From Siphonodentalium dalli (lineage: Eukaryota > Mollusca > Scaphopoda > Gadilida > Siphonodentaliidae): 64,000 bases of DNA. The position numbers and the translations under genes are program-made. The notes under the pieces are model-generated. The model worked only from the letters and a program-made list of their open reading frames with translations, searched no databases and had not been told where the DNA came from. The stretch spans positions 102,456,278 through 102,520,277 of the forward strand of contig CP136069.1 of the NCBI GenBank assembly GCA_032622095.1, written 5' to 3'. Positions 47,482-58,599 of the stretch are shown piece by piece; position 1 is the first letter of the stretch, and the number at the start of each line of letters is the position of its first letter.

Positions 47482-48927
47482 CAAGCCTGCAAATTAGCGT
47501 CCGGACACGGACATTGTCCGGCAGAAATTGCCCCAATGTCTGGCTCAATATTAATTCTACCTGACATTATGTCCGGTGCCGATAAAACCAATCCCAAGTA
47601 CAAAAAATATGCATAGTTTCGCGATCGTAGAGAGTAGAAACGACAGATACGCGTGCTGTTTATTTACTGTAGTTATTTACGGTTATTATCGACATCGCCC
47701 ATGTATGAAAGTAGCTAACGCACTATTCAATCGGCACACCTCGCCAGTTTCCGTCGTAAACAATGTCAAGGGCGCGGTGTTCCGAATGCTTACACTTCTT
47801 CTTCACAAGTTCTTGCAGTGTGATTTCAGACAACCTCATCATGCACCCAGACATCCAATCAGAGCGCCTGTTTGATTATGTCAGCTTGTGCATGGGCCAA
47901 TCAAAATCGTTGTGTGCCAGAGTTTGCGTTCTGCTAAAAAAATCCAAATCCCCAGGCGGTGCACAATATGAATGACATTGACGCAATCCACGCATTTTAG
48001 AACAGTTTTATAGTTGCTTTATTAACTGTAATAACTCAGTTATTAAATGACAAACAAAGTTTGGCTATATGACAGCATTGTGTCAGTCTTGTCAGATTAC
48101 ACACAGTGGACCAGAGACGTTCGGTGACTGAACAACGTCACGGAGAATTTGACTCCATGGCAACGTCTCATGCAGATCACGCGATCATGTTGCACTGTGT
48201 GCATGCAGGGGGTGAAAGGAGGATAACTCTATATAGCAGTCGCTTTTAAGTTACCTGGTATGAGGTTCCAATACAGGAAGGACAACTCTAAAACCAAAGA
48301 ACGTAAGGATATCGTTGCGTACCACGGAGTAGGCAATAACAATAAGTCTGACACCACGAGATACCAAAACTGTTTTAGAGTAGGGTTCATAAAAACTATG
48401 TAGATTGGAATTAACTGTCTTCCCTCTTCGGCTGATCGGCTTGTTCTCCTTGTGGGAAATCAACATATTTCCTCTAAAATCTCAGGTTGAGCTGCTCTTT
48501 CTCCTTGTTGTTATGATATAATAACATATCTCCACCTATGAAATTAGATGGAAGCTGAATAGTTGGCCCGGGTTGGGAAAACTTTTATGACTGATGTTTA
48601 TCATATGATTCAAATCTGTACGAAATAAAAATATGTTTACACTAATTATTAATTTCATAACTTATACATACAATAACAAATTTAACAATCGTTAAGTATT
48701 TTTCCTAATTTCCTTTTCTTCTTTAAATTAATTATTTTAATATTGCTGGGACCACCAGGGACCACATAGGAGAGTATAAGTAACAATTTAAACAAAACAA
48801 ACAAGTAAACATACTATTATTTTATTCTTAAAAAATATGTCAGGCACAAAAAATATGATGTCAGGCACAAATGAATTTGTGCCTGACATCATGTCAGGCA
48901 CAAAATTTCCTGTTATTTGCAGGCTTG
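47482..48927 (+). mobile_element. 8-bp-TSD DNA transposon, copy A1 (1,446 bp)
   Basis: Terminal inverted repeats CAAGCCTGCAAAT / ATTTGCAGGCTTG are flanked by a perfect 8-bp duplication TGCCAGGC (47474-47481 and 48928-48935). Subterminal copies of TGTC-C/A/T-GG (ATTGTCCGG, ATGTCTGGC, ATGTCCGG, ATGTCAGGCAC) cluster at both ends. A hairpin ATGATGTCAGGCACAAAT / GA / its inverse lies near the right end. No transposase is seen. A 71-codon minus-strand frame (48251-48466), shared with copy A2, begins MLISHKENKPISRRG and is unrecognised. Eight-base duplication suggests hAT or a similar superfamily, although the termini are not a classic hAT CAGGG. Confidence 0.88.
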
Positions 48928-48935
48928 TGCCAGGC

Positions 48936-51185
48936 AGTCGTACCTTTAGTCTGATCATCATAAAATTTGTCATGGCTGTTGAAATTGGAATGTAGATGGG
49001 AACGAGTCATTTTGGAGTCATTCGGACAAAAAACATGGCCGCCAGTGGCCATCTTGGATTTCAAAATTTAATCCATTAGCACGGGCCACAGGTCGTACTG
49101 TTCGTCTGATCATCATGAAATTTGTCATGGATGTTAACAATGACATGTAGATGGGAACGAGTAATTTTGGGGTCATTCGGCCAAAAAGCATGGTCGCCAG
49201 CAGCCATCTTGGATTTTACTCTTTGTATGACTAAATCCTTTAGCACGGGCTACATGTTGTACCTTTAGTCTAATCATCATAAAATTTGTCATGAATGTTA
49301 ATAATGACATGTAGATGGGAACGAGTCATTTTGGGGTCATTCGGCCAAAAAACATGGCCGCCAGCAGCCATCTTGGATTTTACTCTTTGTATGACTAAAT
49401 CCTTTAGCACGGGCTACAGGTCGTACCTTTAGTCTGATCATCATAAAATTTGTCATGGCTGTTCAAATTGGAATGTAAATGGGAACGAGTCATTTTGGGG
49501 TCATTTGGCCAAAAAACATGGTCGCCAGCAGCCATCTTGGATTTTACTCTTTGTATGACTAAATCCTTTAGCACGGGCTACAGGTCGTACCTTTTGTCTG
49601 ATCATCATAAAATTTGTCATGGCTGTTGAAATTGGAATGTAGATGGGAACGAGTCATTTTGGGGTCATTCGGACAAAAAACATGGCCGCCAGTGGCCATC
49701 TTGGATTTTACTCTTTGTATGACTAAATTATTTAGCACGGGCTGCAGGTCGTACCTTTAGTCTTATCATCATATAATTTGTCATGGATGTTAACAATGAC
49801 ATGTAGATGGGAACGAGTAATTTTGGGGTCATTCGGCCCAAAAACATGGCCGCCAGCAGCCATCTTGGATTTTACTCTTTGTATGACTAAATTCTTTAGC
49901 ACGGGCTGCAGGTCGTACCTTTAGTCTGATCATCATAAAATTTGTCATGGATGTTAACAATGACATGTAGATGGGAACGAGTCATTTTGGGGTCATTCGG
50001 CCAAAAAGCATGGTCGCCAGCAGCTATCTTGGATTTTACTCTTTGTATGACTAAATCCTTTAGCACGGGCTACATGTTGTACCTTTAGTCTAATCAACAT
50101 AAAATTTGTCATGAATGTTAATAATGACATGTAGATGGGAACGAGTCATTTTGGGGTCATTCGGCCAAAAAACATGGCCACCAGCAGCCATCTTGGATTT
50201 TACTCTTTGTATGACTAAATCCTTTAGCACGGGCTACAGGTCGTACCTTTAGTCTGATCATCATAAAATTTGTCATGGCTGTTGAAATTGGAATGTAAAT
50301 GGGAACGAGTAATTTTGGGGTCATTCGGCCAAAAAACATGGCCGCCAGCAGCCATCTTGGATTTTACTCTTTGTATGACTAAATTATTTAGCACGGGCTG
50401 CAGGTCGTACCTTTAGTCTTATCATCATATAATTTGTCATGGATGTTAACAATGACATGTAGATGGGAACGAGTAATTTTGGGGTCATTCGGCCAAAAAA
50501 CATGGTTGCCAGCAGCCATCTTGGATTTTACTCTTTGTATGACTAAATCCTTTAGCACGGGCTACATGTTGTACCTTTAGTCTAATCATCATAAAATTTG
50601 TCATGAATGTTAATAATGACATGTAGATGGGAACGAGTCATTTTGGGGTTATTCTGCCAAAAAACATGGCCGCCAGCAGCCATCTTGGATTTTACTCTTT
50701 GTATGACTAAATCCTTTAGCACGGGCTACAGGTCGTACCTTTAGTCTGATCATCATAAAATTTGTCATGGCTGTTCAAATTGGAATGTAAATGGGAACGA
50801 GTCATTTTGGGGTCAATCGGACAAAAAACATGGCCGCCAGTGGCCATCTTGGATTTCAAAATTTAATCCATTAACATGGGCCACAGGTCGTACTGTTCGT
50901 CTGATCATCATGAAATTTGTCATGGATGTTAATATTGACATGTAGATGGGAACGAGTAATTTTGGGGTCATTTGGCCAAATAACATGGCCGTCAGCAGCC
51001 ATCTTGGATTTTACTCTTTGTATGATTAAATTCTTTAGCATGGGCTACAGGTCGTACCTTTAGTCTGAACATCATAAAATTTGTCATGGATGTTAACGAT
51101 GACATGTAGATGGGAACGACTCATTTTGGGGTCATTCGGCCAAAAACATGGCCTCCAGCAGCCATCTTGGATTTCACTTTTCTCT
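48936..51185. repeat. 164-bp satellite, ~14 monomers
   Basis: GCCATCTTGGATTTTACTC recurs about every 164 bp (near 49046, 49203, 49367, 49531, 49693, 49858 and so on to 51159), with GACTAAATCCTTTAGCACGG, GGTCGTACCTTTAGTCT, GACATGTAGATGGGAACGAG and GGTCATTCGGCCAAAAAACA. Variants such as GGCTACATGTTGTACC (49250, 50062, 50554) and CTTATCATCATATAATTTG (about 49750 and 50405) recur at multiples of 164, indicating block duplication or higher-order structure. On the minus strand each monomer presents CCAAGATGGCTGCTGGC, a YY1-like core. Open frames across it (IQDGCW, MAAGGHVFW) are repeat artefacts. Confidence 0.95.
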
Positions 51186-51382
51186 TCATGTCTATAAACT
51201 AGTATTAGACATTCAACTTTCCACATTCCTAATCGCTCCATTGACTGTAATACATTAAATTATTCCCTTTCCAAGTTGAGCTACAGTGTCATTGACACTT
51301 TCATTTTCAAATAGGGGGACATATCAGCTTATTATTTGGAAAGTTTGTGCATTTCTAATTCAAAAAGCACCTGATAGGTTTT
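51186..51382. other. Short spacer, nothing recognised
   Basis: Unique-looking sequence between the satellite and the next AGCTCACC-family copy. Confidence 0.3.
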
Positions 51383-51603
51383 TAACTCACCTGAGACGAA
51401 GCTATAGTCATCACTCCTCGTCCGTCATCTGTCCGTCCGCCCGTCAACAATTCTTTGAACAACTTCTCCCAATCCATAAGCCCGATTGGGTTCATATTTG
51501 GTGTGGATGTTCCCTAGGTGACTCTCATTCAGATTTGTTCAAATGAGGTCACTGGGTCAAATAGTTGCCAAGCCAGGGTCATAACTCTTTCCCACCATAG
51601 TAA
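51383..51603 (+). mobile_element. Repeat host, left part (5' end of an AGCTCACC-family copy)
   Basis: The 5' hairpin region AACTCACCTGAGACGAAGC is followed by GTCY sequence, AACAATTCTTTGAACAACTT and CATAACTCTTTCCCACCATAG. The copy breaks at the target TAA (51601-51603). Its continuation is at 58331 (TAATTCTTACAACGACTTCT), exactly as in the intact relatives (CTCCATAGTAATTCTTA). Confidence 0.8.
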
Positions 51604-52937
51604 CACTACTGTACATGCATTCCATTAAAATGCCATGAAAATCCCATTAAAATACCATTAAATTGGTCAAAACCATTAGTTTATACCATTAATTCTTGTA
51701 ACAACAAGTTTAATGGGGCTCCACTGAACCCATTAAAACACCATTAATTTTAAAGATTTAATGGCCAGTTCACCATTATAAACATTGAATTGGCCATTAA
51801 ACACACATTCTATTTTTCTAATGCCCATTAAACCCCATTAAAATTTGTATTGACTGAATTTAATGGCAATGATTTGGTATACTTTTAATGCCAAGTACAC
51901 TTGTCATGAAATTAATGCCCATGATCTTGATGGCCTCATAGGTAATGGCCATCAACTAACCAATTTAATGCCCATTACATTATTATTGCAAATTAATGCC
52001 CATCACTCACAACTGTTGTAATATTAATGGCCATGATTTCAATGGCTGCCCAGGTAATGTCCATCAAATGACCACATTTAATGCCCATTAAATTATTATT
52101 GCGAACTAATGCCCATCACTAGGAAATTATTTCAATGGCTGCATAGGTGATGGCCATGAATTGACCATATCCATGGTTTCAACCAAGGAAAGTACTTATA
52201 TAGTCAGCTACATGTAGTTAACGTCACTTTAAGTGGAAGCTCATAACATGACCTACACAATCAGGCAATGGCAATCATTTATGTCTATGCTCCACTGAAT
52301 CAGCCATTTGAATTTCTCGAATGGTGGTTTGTTTTCTTAATTGGTGTTTCACGTCACTTTAAGCAGAAGCTCACATCATGACGCAACAGAGGCACAAACT
52401 CAGACAATGATGATCATTTATGTATTTCTCTACTCCACTTTAAGAGAGACTTTTATCTCAAGCAGTGGTTACTGAAGCCCTATTCTTTCTCATTATGCTA
52501 GTCCATGCCTAACCAACTATACAAGTACTACCACGCAGGGCTCTTGCATGGTGGGGAAAATATAAACAAGAAGGTAAATCAAGGAGGTAAATCAATGAAA
52601 AAGCCATGTATGCAATTGAGAAGCAAGACAAACCGGAAACATGGATGTTTTATTTTTATTTTGGCCTCAGGTATCTTCTTCTGATTGTGTATTTTACTGA
52701 AGTGAGCCCATTGGTCATTTGTTTGATTGTCAGGTTGACCCCACCATTCAAAATTTTTAATCCATAAGAATCGGAAGCTTCACTACGATATAGAATACAT
52801 GTACTCGAAGTTTCACTGGGCCCTAGTGAGAAGAGACCTTCTATTTTTTATTTGTTTATTAACAATACAAGTAGTATTATATTATATTATTTTTTAATTA
52901 ATATATTGCATAATCTTTTAAAGTTAGGCCATTAAAA

Positions 52938-54120
52938 ACAAGAGATGGACTGTCGTCCGGTACATACTCCCTTGTTACATACCGCCTAGTGTGGGTATAT
53001 CTATAAAATATGACTGCTATACTCAGACAGATGGACCCAAAAATCAGCATGTTCATATAAACAAAGATGAATAACTATAGAACAAAAAAACAAAACAAGA
53101 CAAATAGTTGAATGTGCCATTAAATGTCCTCATAATGGTGAACATCCATACCAAATTTAATTGAGATCCGAGCATTACTGTTCAATTTATGACACGAACA
53201 GACACCAGACGGACCAAAAATCCAACATTTCCAGATAATCGAAGATGTATAACTCTAGAATTGAAAATCCGAACAAAACGATGGAAGATTCTTTTTAATG
53301 TCTTCATAGTAGTGAACATCCATTCCAAATTTCATTGAGATCCCATCAAAACTGTTGAAGTTACAACATGAACTGACACCATGCATACATACCAAACAGC
53401 CATCATTTCCTGATAAACAAAGATGAATAACTCTAGAATGTAAAATCCGAAAAAAAATGATGGACCCCTCTATTTCATGTGCCCTCACAGTAGTGAACAT
53501 CCATACAAAATTTCATTGAGATCCGATCACTACTGTTCAAGTTATGACAAGCACAGACACCAGACGGACCAAAAATCCAACATTTCCAGATAATCAAAAA
53601 TGAATAACTCTAGAATGGAAACTCCGAACAAAACAATGAAACCCTCTATTTAATGTCCTCATAGTTGTGAACATCCATACCAAATTTCATTGAGATCCCA
53701 TCAAAACTGTTGAAGTTACAACATGAACTGACACCAGGCATACCATGCAAAAGCAACATTTCCAGATAAAGAAGGATGAATAACTCTAGAATGGAAAATC
53801 GGAACAAAACGACGGAACCCTCTATTTAATGTCCTCATTGTAGTGAACATCCATACCAAATTTCATTGAGATCCCATCAAAACTGTTGAAGTTACAACAT
53901 GAACTGACACCAGGCATACCATGCAAAAGCCAACATTTCCAGATAAAGAAAGATGAATAAGTCTATAACATCCATACCTAATTTCATTGAGATCGGAGCA
54001 CTACTGTTCAAGTTATGACATGAACAAACATCGGACGGTCGTACGTACGGCCGCACACACAGACACATGTACGGACGGATAGGTGCAAAACAGTTTAACC
54101 CTCTTTTTAAAGGGGGTATA
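52938..54120 (-). mobile_element. TATACCCCC-family Helentron-like element inside the CACTA element
   Basis: On the minus strand it starts with the hairpin TATACCCCCTTTAAAAAGAGGG and a GTCCGT/GTACGG tract. It has five or six core repeats (read on +: AATAACTCTAGAATGGAAA, CATACCAAATTTCATTGAGA, AAGTTATGACA) and ends GGACGACAGTCCATCTCTTGT. The flanks give a T|T insertion (TTAAT outside one end, TTTTAATGG outside the other). It is the longest copy of this family in the window because of core-repeat expansion. Confidence 0.75.
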
Positions 54121-54740
54121 ATTAACGACCGCATCACTTAAAGTCCGCTTCATGGCTGCAGCAAAACTATTTAGCGCAATCTCCAAAAAAAATAAAAATC
54201 CTCCCTCAATACGCTAGTGATAGGGACTTATTTTTGGTTCACCGGTCACATGTTTAAGAACACCGGTTATATTTACTTCCGGTAAAAAGCACGTGGTCTG
54301 ATATTTTATCGTCTGTCCATTTTTTCAATTTTGGACAAATAAATTGGAAAAAATGAGTTCGTTTTCGATGTGCATTACGTCAGGGATCACAGTTATACCG
54401 TTGAGTGTATATGGAGGATTAACCGAAGGAACATATGTTGGTTGGTGAACTATTTGCGACAATGCAATGCAATAAATCTGATGATTTTGGCGAAATCCGG
54501 AAAATTCCAAACGATTTGAAATACATTAAACCGAATGCTATATTGGAAACTCGAGTAGTTTCAATGGGCAAAAAGTGTTTCCTGGTGCCAAAATATGTGA
54601 TCTAATAGAAAAATAAAAATGAAGTTATTCACAAATACTTTCTTCTTGTCAATCTTTGAAGTACATGTACGTTCCTCCCAATCATTGAAATTGAATTCAA
54701 CCAATCTATCAGAACTGTCACTTTGACAGCACATGCACAG

Positions 54741-56852
54741 ACCTTCTCAAAATAAGTGTCCCTTTTAACACGGTTCTCAGGAGTTAACAACGCGGTTGTA
54801 CCCCGCTGGACAAAACAAGTGTCCACTGACACAGCGGTGTACTTTCCGTTCGGCCGCGGTGTCATTGTGTGTAACCACGGTCGAACGGCAAGTACACCGC
54901 GGCCGAATGGCAAGTACACCACGGCCGAACGGCAAGTACACGGCCGAACTGCAGTCAGCTGGTGGAGCCGCGGTGTAGTTGCAGTTCGGCCACGGTGGCA
55001 ACGCAAACCGCACCGCGGTTAAGTGGACACTTGTTTTGTCCAGCGGGGGTACCTTCAACACAATGCGGTCGTTGCGTTGATAACGCAGTGTTGGTACGTT
55101 ACGACCGCGTTGAAGTTTAACACAGACCGCGTTTATGTTAAATGCGTTGCGTCAAGGATCAACGCAACACGCGAAGATTACAATCACCGCGCCGAAAAAT
55201 ATACATGTACAGACGATGAGTCATGTAAGTAGTTTTTTAACCATTAAATTTTTTGTTTTAAATATAATTTATGATCACATATGACTAATTTAGTGTCATT
55301 TTCCCACTCTCTGAAAACAGAAAATCACATAACTACGCGACGTGAACTCAAAAGTGTTTTGGTTGTTAGAAATCTCAATTGCATCTCTATTAATTCGTGC
55401 AGCACGATCAATGCGATCTACATTTATTTATTAGCTTTTTCCAGAAAAATTCTAATGAAAATGTAAAACATTTAACACCAATCAATCATTTTATCCATAC
55501 CTCCCACCATGCCAAAATAACATTGTATTATGTTGGCAATGTTCCGTTTCGTTGACGGTTATCTCAACCGCGTTTGTTGCGTTTACAGCAGACCTGTTAA
55601 GTTTTGAAAATGTCAATCCGTGAGATTTTTGCGGGAGGTATGCCCAAATATGTTCATGTTCCAAAAATAATTTTTATGATGAAGATTGCATAGTTTTTAT
55701 GAGTTTCTATTTTATAAATATATAGACCTAAATAAAATGGCAATGAATGTCCTGTTGGTAATTGTAATAGAGCTGCTCTGTGTGGGAGATACCACCATTT
55801 ATTAAAAAGAAGCAGATCACACTTCGTAAAAATACTCAGAATTCCACCGGAAACAGCCGGATATGCGCGAAACCGAAAGTACAACATCGTAATAAACGAC
55901 AAAATTGACTCGTCTTACAGTTTAACCCACAAATGAAATGCACACATTCCACCATTTATTAACAAATTTTAAGAAGCAGAAACTTTGTTTAAAGTTAGTC
56001 AAAACGAATCCGAGTTACACAGGTTATAACCGGACATGTATGCGTGAAACCGAAAGTACAAAATGACCCGTCTTAAAAGTTTTACCCGCAAAATAAAAGA
56101 CACATTCCGTTCTCAATGCATACCACTATCAGTGAACTTAAATCATAAAGTATCCATTACTTATGTTCATCAATGAGGCCTCACAATACAGCTGCACACT
56201 TGTGATTAAACGTATTGTTTTATTTCGTTTGCAATGCATGCCACTAATCCGTTACTAAGAAATGTTCATCAATGCGGCCTAACAATACAGAACTTTGCAC
56301 ACTTGTGATTATACGTATTGTTTACTAAAACAACACCCTCCATACGTGTGGCTTCACCAGAGTGTGAAAATCAATTAATATCAGTCACAGTTCACCACAA
56401 CTTGAGTCTTCAATCAAAAGTTACCGACGATACATTCTGTGAATGTTAATGTGTGGGTATTTACGGTACCGGAAATAAGGAAGTCACTGTCATTGGGGAA
56501 TTCCCGCAAATGCACGAATTTAAAAAATAAAAAAAACTTCGTTTTGGGATTTTCAATGTGGGGTTTTGACGAATCCGTGAGAAATTGGGGGTTATCCGTG
56601 TTTGCGGAATTGCCATGGAAATCCGTGAGTCTCACGGACAATCCGTGGAACTTAACAGCTCTGGTTTACAGTCATGCCCACCGCGCTATGTTGCATTGAC
56701 GGTTACCTCGACCGCATTGAGGAAAATCACAACTGCATTGGAGTAACGTTACGACCGCGTTCCGTTAACACGAGAATCGCGTCGATGGTCAATTCTCAAC
56801 ACGGTTCCAACGTTTGAGAGGGACACTTATTTAAAGTTAATTTTGAGAAGGT
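54741..56852. mobile_element. ~2.1-kb element with ACCTTCTCAAAA inverted termini
   Basis: The left end is ACCTTCTCAAAATAAGTGTC, and the reverse complement of the right end begins ACCTTCTCAAAATTAACTTT and reaches AAATAAGTGTCCCTCTC. Subterminal regions are rich in ACCGCG / CGCGGT motifs (AACGCGGTTG, GACCGCGTT, CAACCGCGTTTG). Two ~170-bp internal direct repeats lie near 55785-56100 and 56100-56330 (CCACCATTTATTAA.AA, AACCGAAAGTACAA; TCATCAATG.GGCCT.ACAATACAG). No protein is recognised and no clear target duplication was found. Confidence 0.6.
54801..55048. mobile_element. 248-bp MITE with perfect 27-bp inverted termini
   Basis: Bases 54801-54827 and 55022-55048 are perfect inverted repeats beginning CCCCGCTGGACAAAACAAG, flanked by GTA on each side. 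The interior has a short tandem repeat of CGGCCGAACGGCAAGTACAC. Open frames across it are due to the GC-rich repeats. The terminal text (CAAAACAAGTGTCCACTTAA) resembles that of the surrounding 54741-56852 element (TCAAAATAAGTGTCCCTTTT), so both may belong to one superfamily. Confidence 0.85.
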
Positions 56853-58330
56853 ATGTTCTCACATCAGCAGCCATCAGTATAAAAGTATAATGATATAAAC
56901 CGGTATATAGGATTCTTGTGGAACACTAGAAAAATTACATCAGTGTCACTGATAATTGTTCCTGATAGTGGATATCCATGGGCATTGCAGTAAATAAATA
57001 CATGTAGAGCAATTTATGGCACTGCTACATTTGAATCAGATTTCTCAGAATTCCTAATATAATTGTCAGAAGTTTTTGTAATTTGAGTGGTGTGTGTTTC
57101 TCTATACATGTATGTGTGGTTACATTGTACAGTTATGATATTTGGTGGGAGACATTGAGTGCTTCTGACTTTATAAACCATATCCCTCACACTATCATGA
57201 ATAGAACCAGACAAAACTCATGCTATGCCTTTCCTCAATATCCATTTAGAGCCATGCTTTTGGAATTGGGCAACAGAGGTGTCAGAATATTCCCATGTAT
57301 TGAGCTATACATGTGCTTACACAGATACAAGTTGTATTACATGAACCTGGAATCATGAAAAAAGATTTAATATTGGATTTTGAGTATGTTTTGAAATTTT
57401 TTAAATAAATAATAAATATAAAAAGACTCCCTCCCTCCCTTATCAAAACATTTAGACATAATTGCTTGTGAACCCAGACTTGAATTTGTAATGGCCTTAT
57501 ATATGTTTTATTATTATTTCTATCCAATTGTAATTAATTTCAACACAGTTGATGCCCCATTTAAAAATAGATCATCTTGAGCTATATTGTACAGAGAAAT
57601 GAGGAATCGGGAAGTCCATAAATATACACACAGTACCACTTTAAAGGGACATTCAAGGTCCCGGGCCATATTCTGGCTATAAACACCTAATTCCGGGTAT
57701 CATACCCAAGTTTGGAGATAAAGTGTCTAGTCATTTCAGTGAAGCGGACCAGCGTCGCCAAACTCACCTTCTGGAGACCTCATTCTGCTTATGACCAGTT
57801 TTTCATGCCCATCATATTTAATGGGCCTTATTATGCCCCATGAACCAACCATTAAATATAGGCTGTATTTAATGGCCATCAATTTTGTGGGCACCCTGCC
57901 CCCATAAATTTAATGGGCATCAAAATTGACCTCCCAAAATTAATGCCCATTATAATGACCCATTTTAATGCCCATTATATTTAATGGGCCTTAATATGTA
58001 ACCTTTCATTGGATTTTAAAGGGGTTTTAATGGCAATTAAACACAGAATGTTGCCATTAATTTTTTAATGGCCTTTAGTTCCCGCCTTCATTTAATGCCC
58101 ATTACCCCAGTTAATTTAATGGCCATACACATACCCATTAAAATAATTTAGCTTTAATGGCCGTTAACTTTCTTATAATAATGGCAATTTAATGGCTGTG
58201 AAAGGTTACATATTAAGGGGGCATTTTAATGGGTTTTTAACGGGAAAATCATGGGTTTTTTAATGGATTTGTAATGGTATATCATTAATGGGTCTTTAAT
58301 GGGCATTTAATGGGTGTGCGCGCAGTAGTG

Positions 58331-58599
58331 TAATTCTTACAACGACTTCTCAAATTTCATTGGGCCGAATGGGTTCATATTTGGTACAAACGGTTATTGG
58401 GACTGTGATTACGATTTGTTAAAATGAGGTCACTGGATCAAATGTGGGCGGAGCCAGTGACATAACTAAAAAAAAAATTGTTTTGTTTAATTCAGATTTT
58501 TTGGAATTTTCACCTTGCTCAATTTAACATTTTTTTTTAATTTTTTTTTAAACATGTTATAAAATTTGAAAAATGTGACGCCATTATAATATCTGCAGA
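58331..58599 (+). mobile_element. Repeat host, middle part
   Basis: TAATTCTTACAACGACTTCT through GGTTCATATTTGGTAC, GAGGTCACTGGATCAAATG and AAAATTTGAAAAATGTG continues the copy begun at 51383. It ends at the target TCTGCAGA (58592-58599). Confidence 0.8.

Larger units (their letters stand above)
51604..58330. mobile_element. CACTA (CMC/EnSpm)-like element, 6,727 bp including nested insertions
   Basis: The ends are CACTACTG and CAGTAGTG, flanked by a 3-bp TAA duplication (51601-51603 and 58331-58333). The empty site CATAGTAATTCTTA is seen in related repeats. CACTA termini with a 3-bp duplication define the CMC/EnSpm superfamily. Both subterminal regions (about 51620-52170 and 57810-58320) are packed with CCATTAAA / TTTAATGG and GCCCATTAA / TTAATGGGC motifs in both orientations, as expected of subterminal transposase-binding repeats, though unusually long (~550 bp each). 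No transposase frame is recognised. Nested inside are elements at 52938-54120 and 54741-56852 and a MITE fragment at about 57740-57790. Confidence 0.85.

Noticed and set aside
48936-51185. Possible CRISPR-like array (regular repeats)
   Set aside because: The repeats are adjacent 164-bp monomers without unique spacers, in a eukaryotic genome, so this is a satellite.
54629-55061. Overlapping open frames of 60-125 codons on both strands
   Set aside because: They are by-products of the GC-rich tandem and inverted repeats of the 248-bp MITE.
57282-57527. 81-codon minus-strand and 91-codon plus-strand open frames near 57.1-57.5 kb
   Set aside because: They lie inside the CACTA-like element and overlap on opposite strands, and have no transposase motifs.
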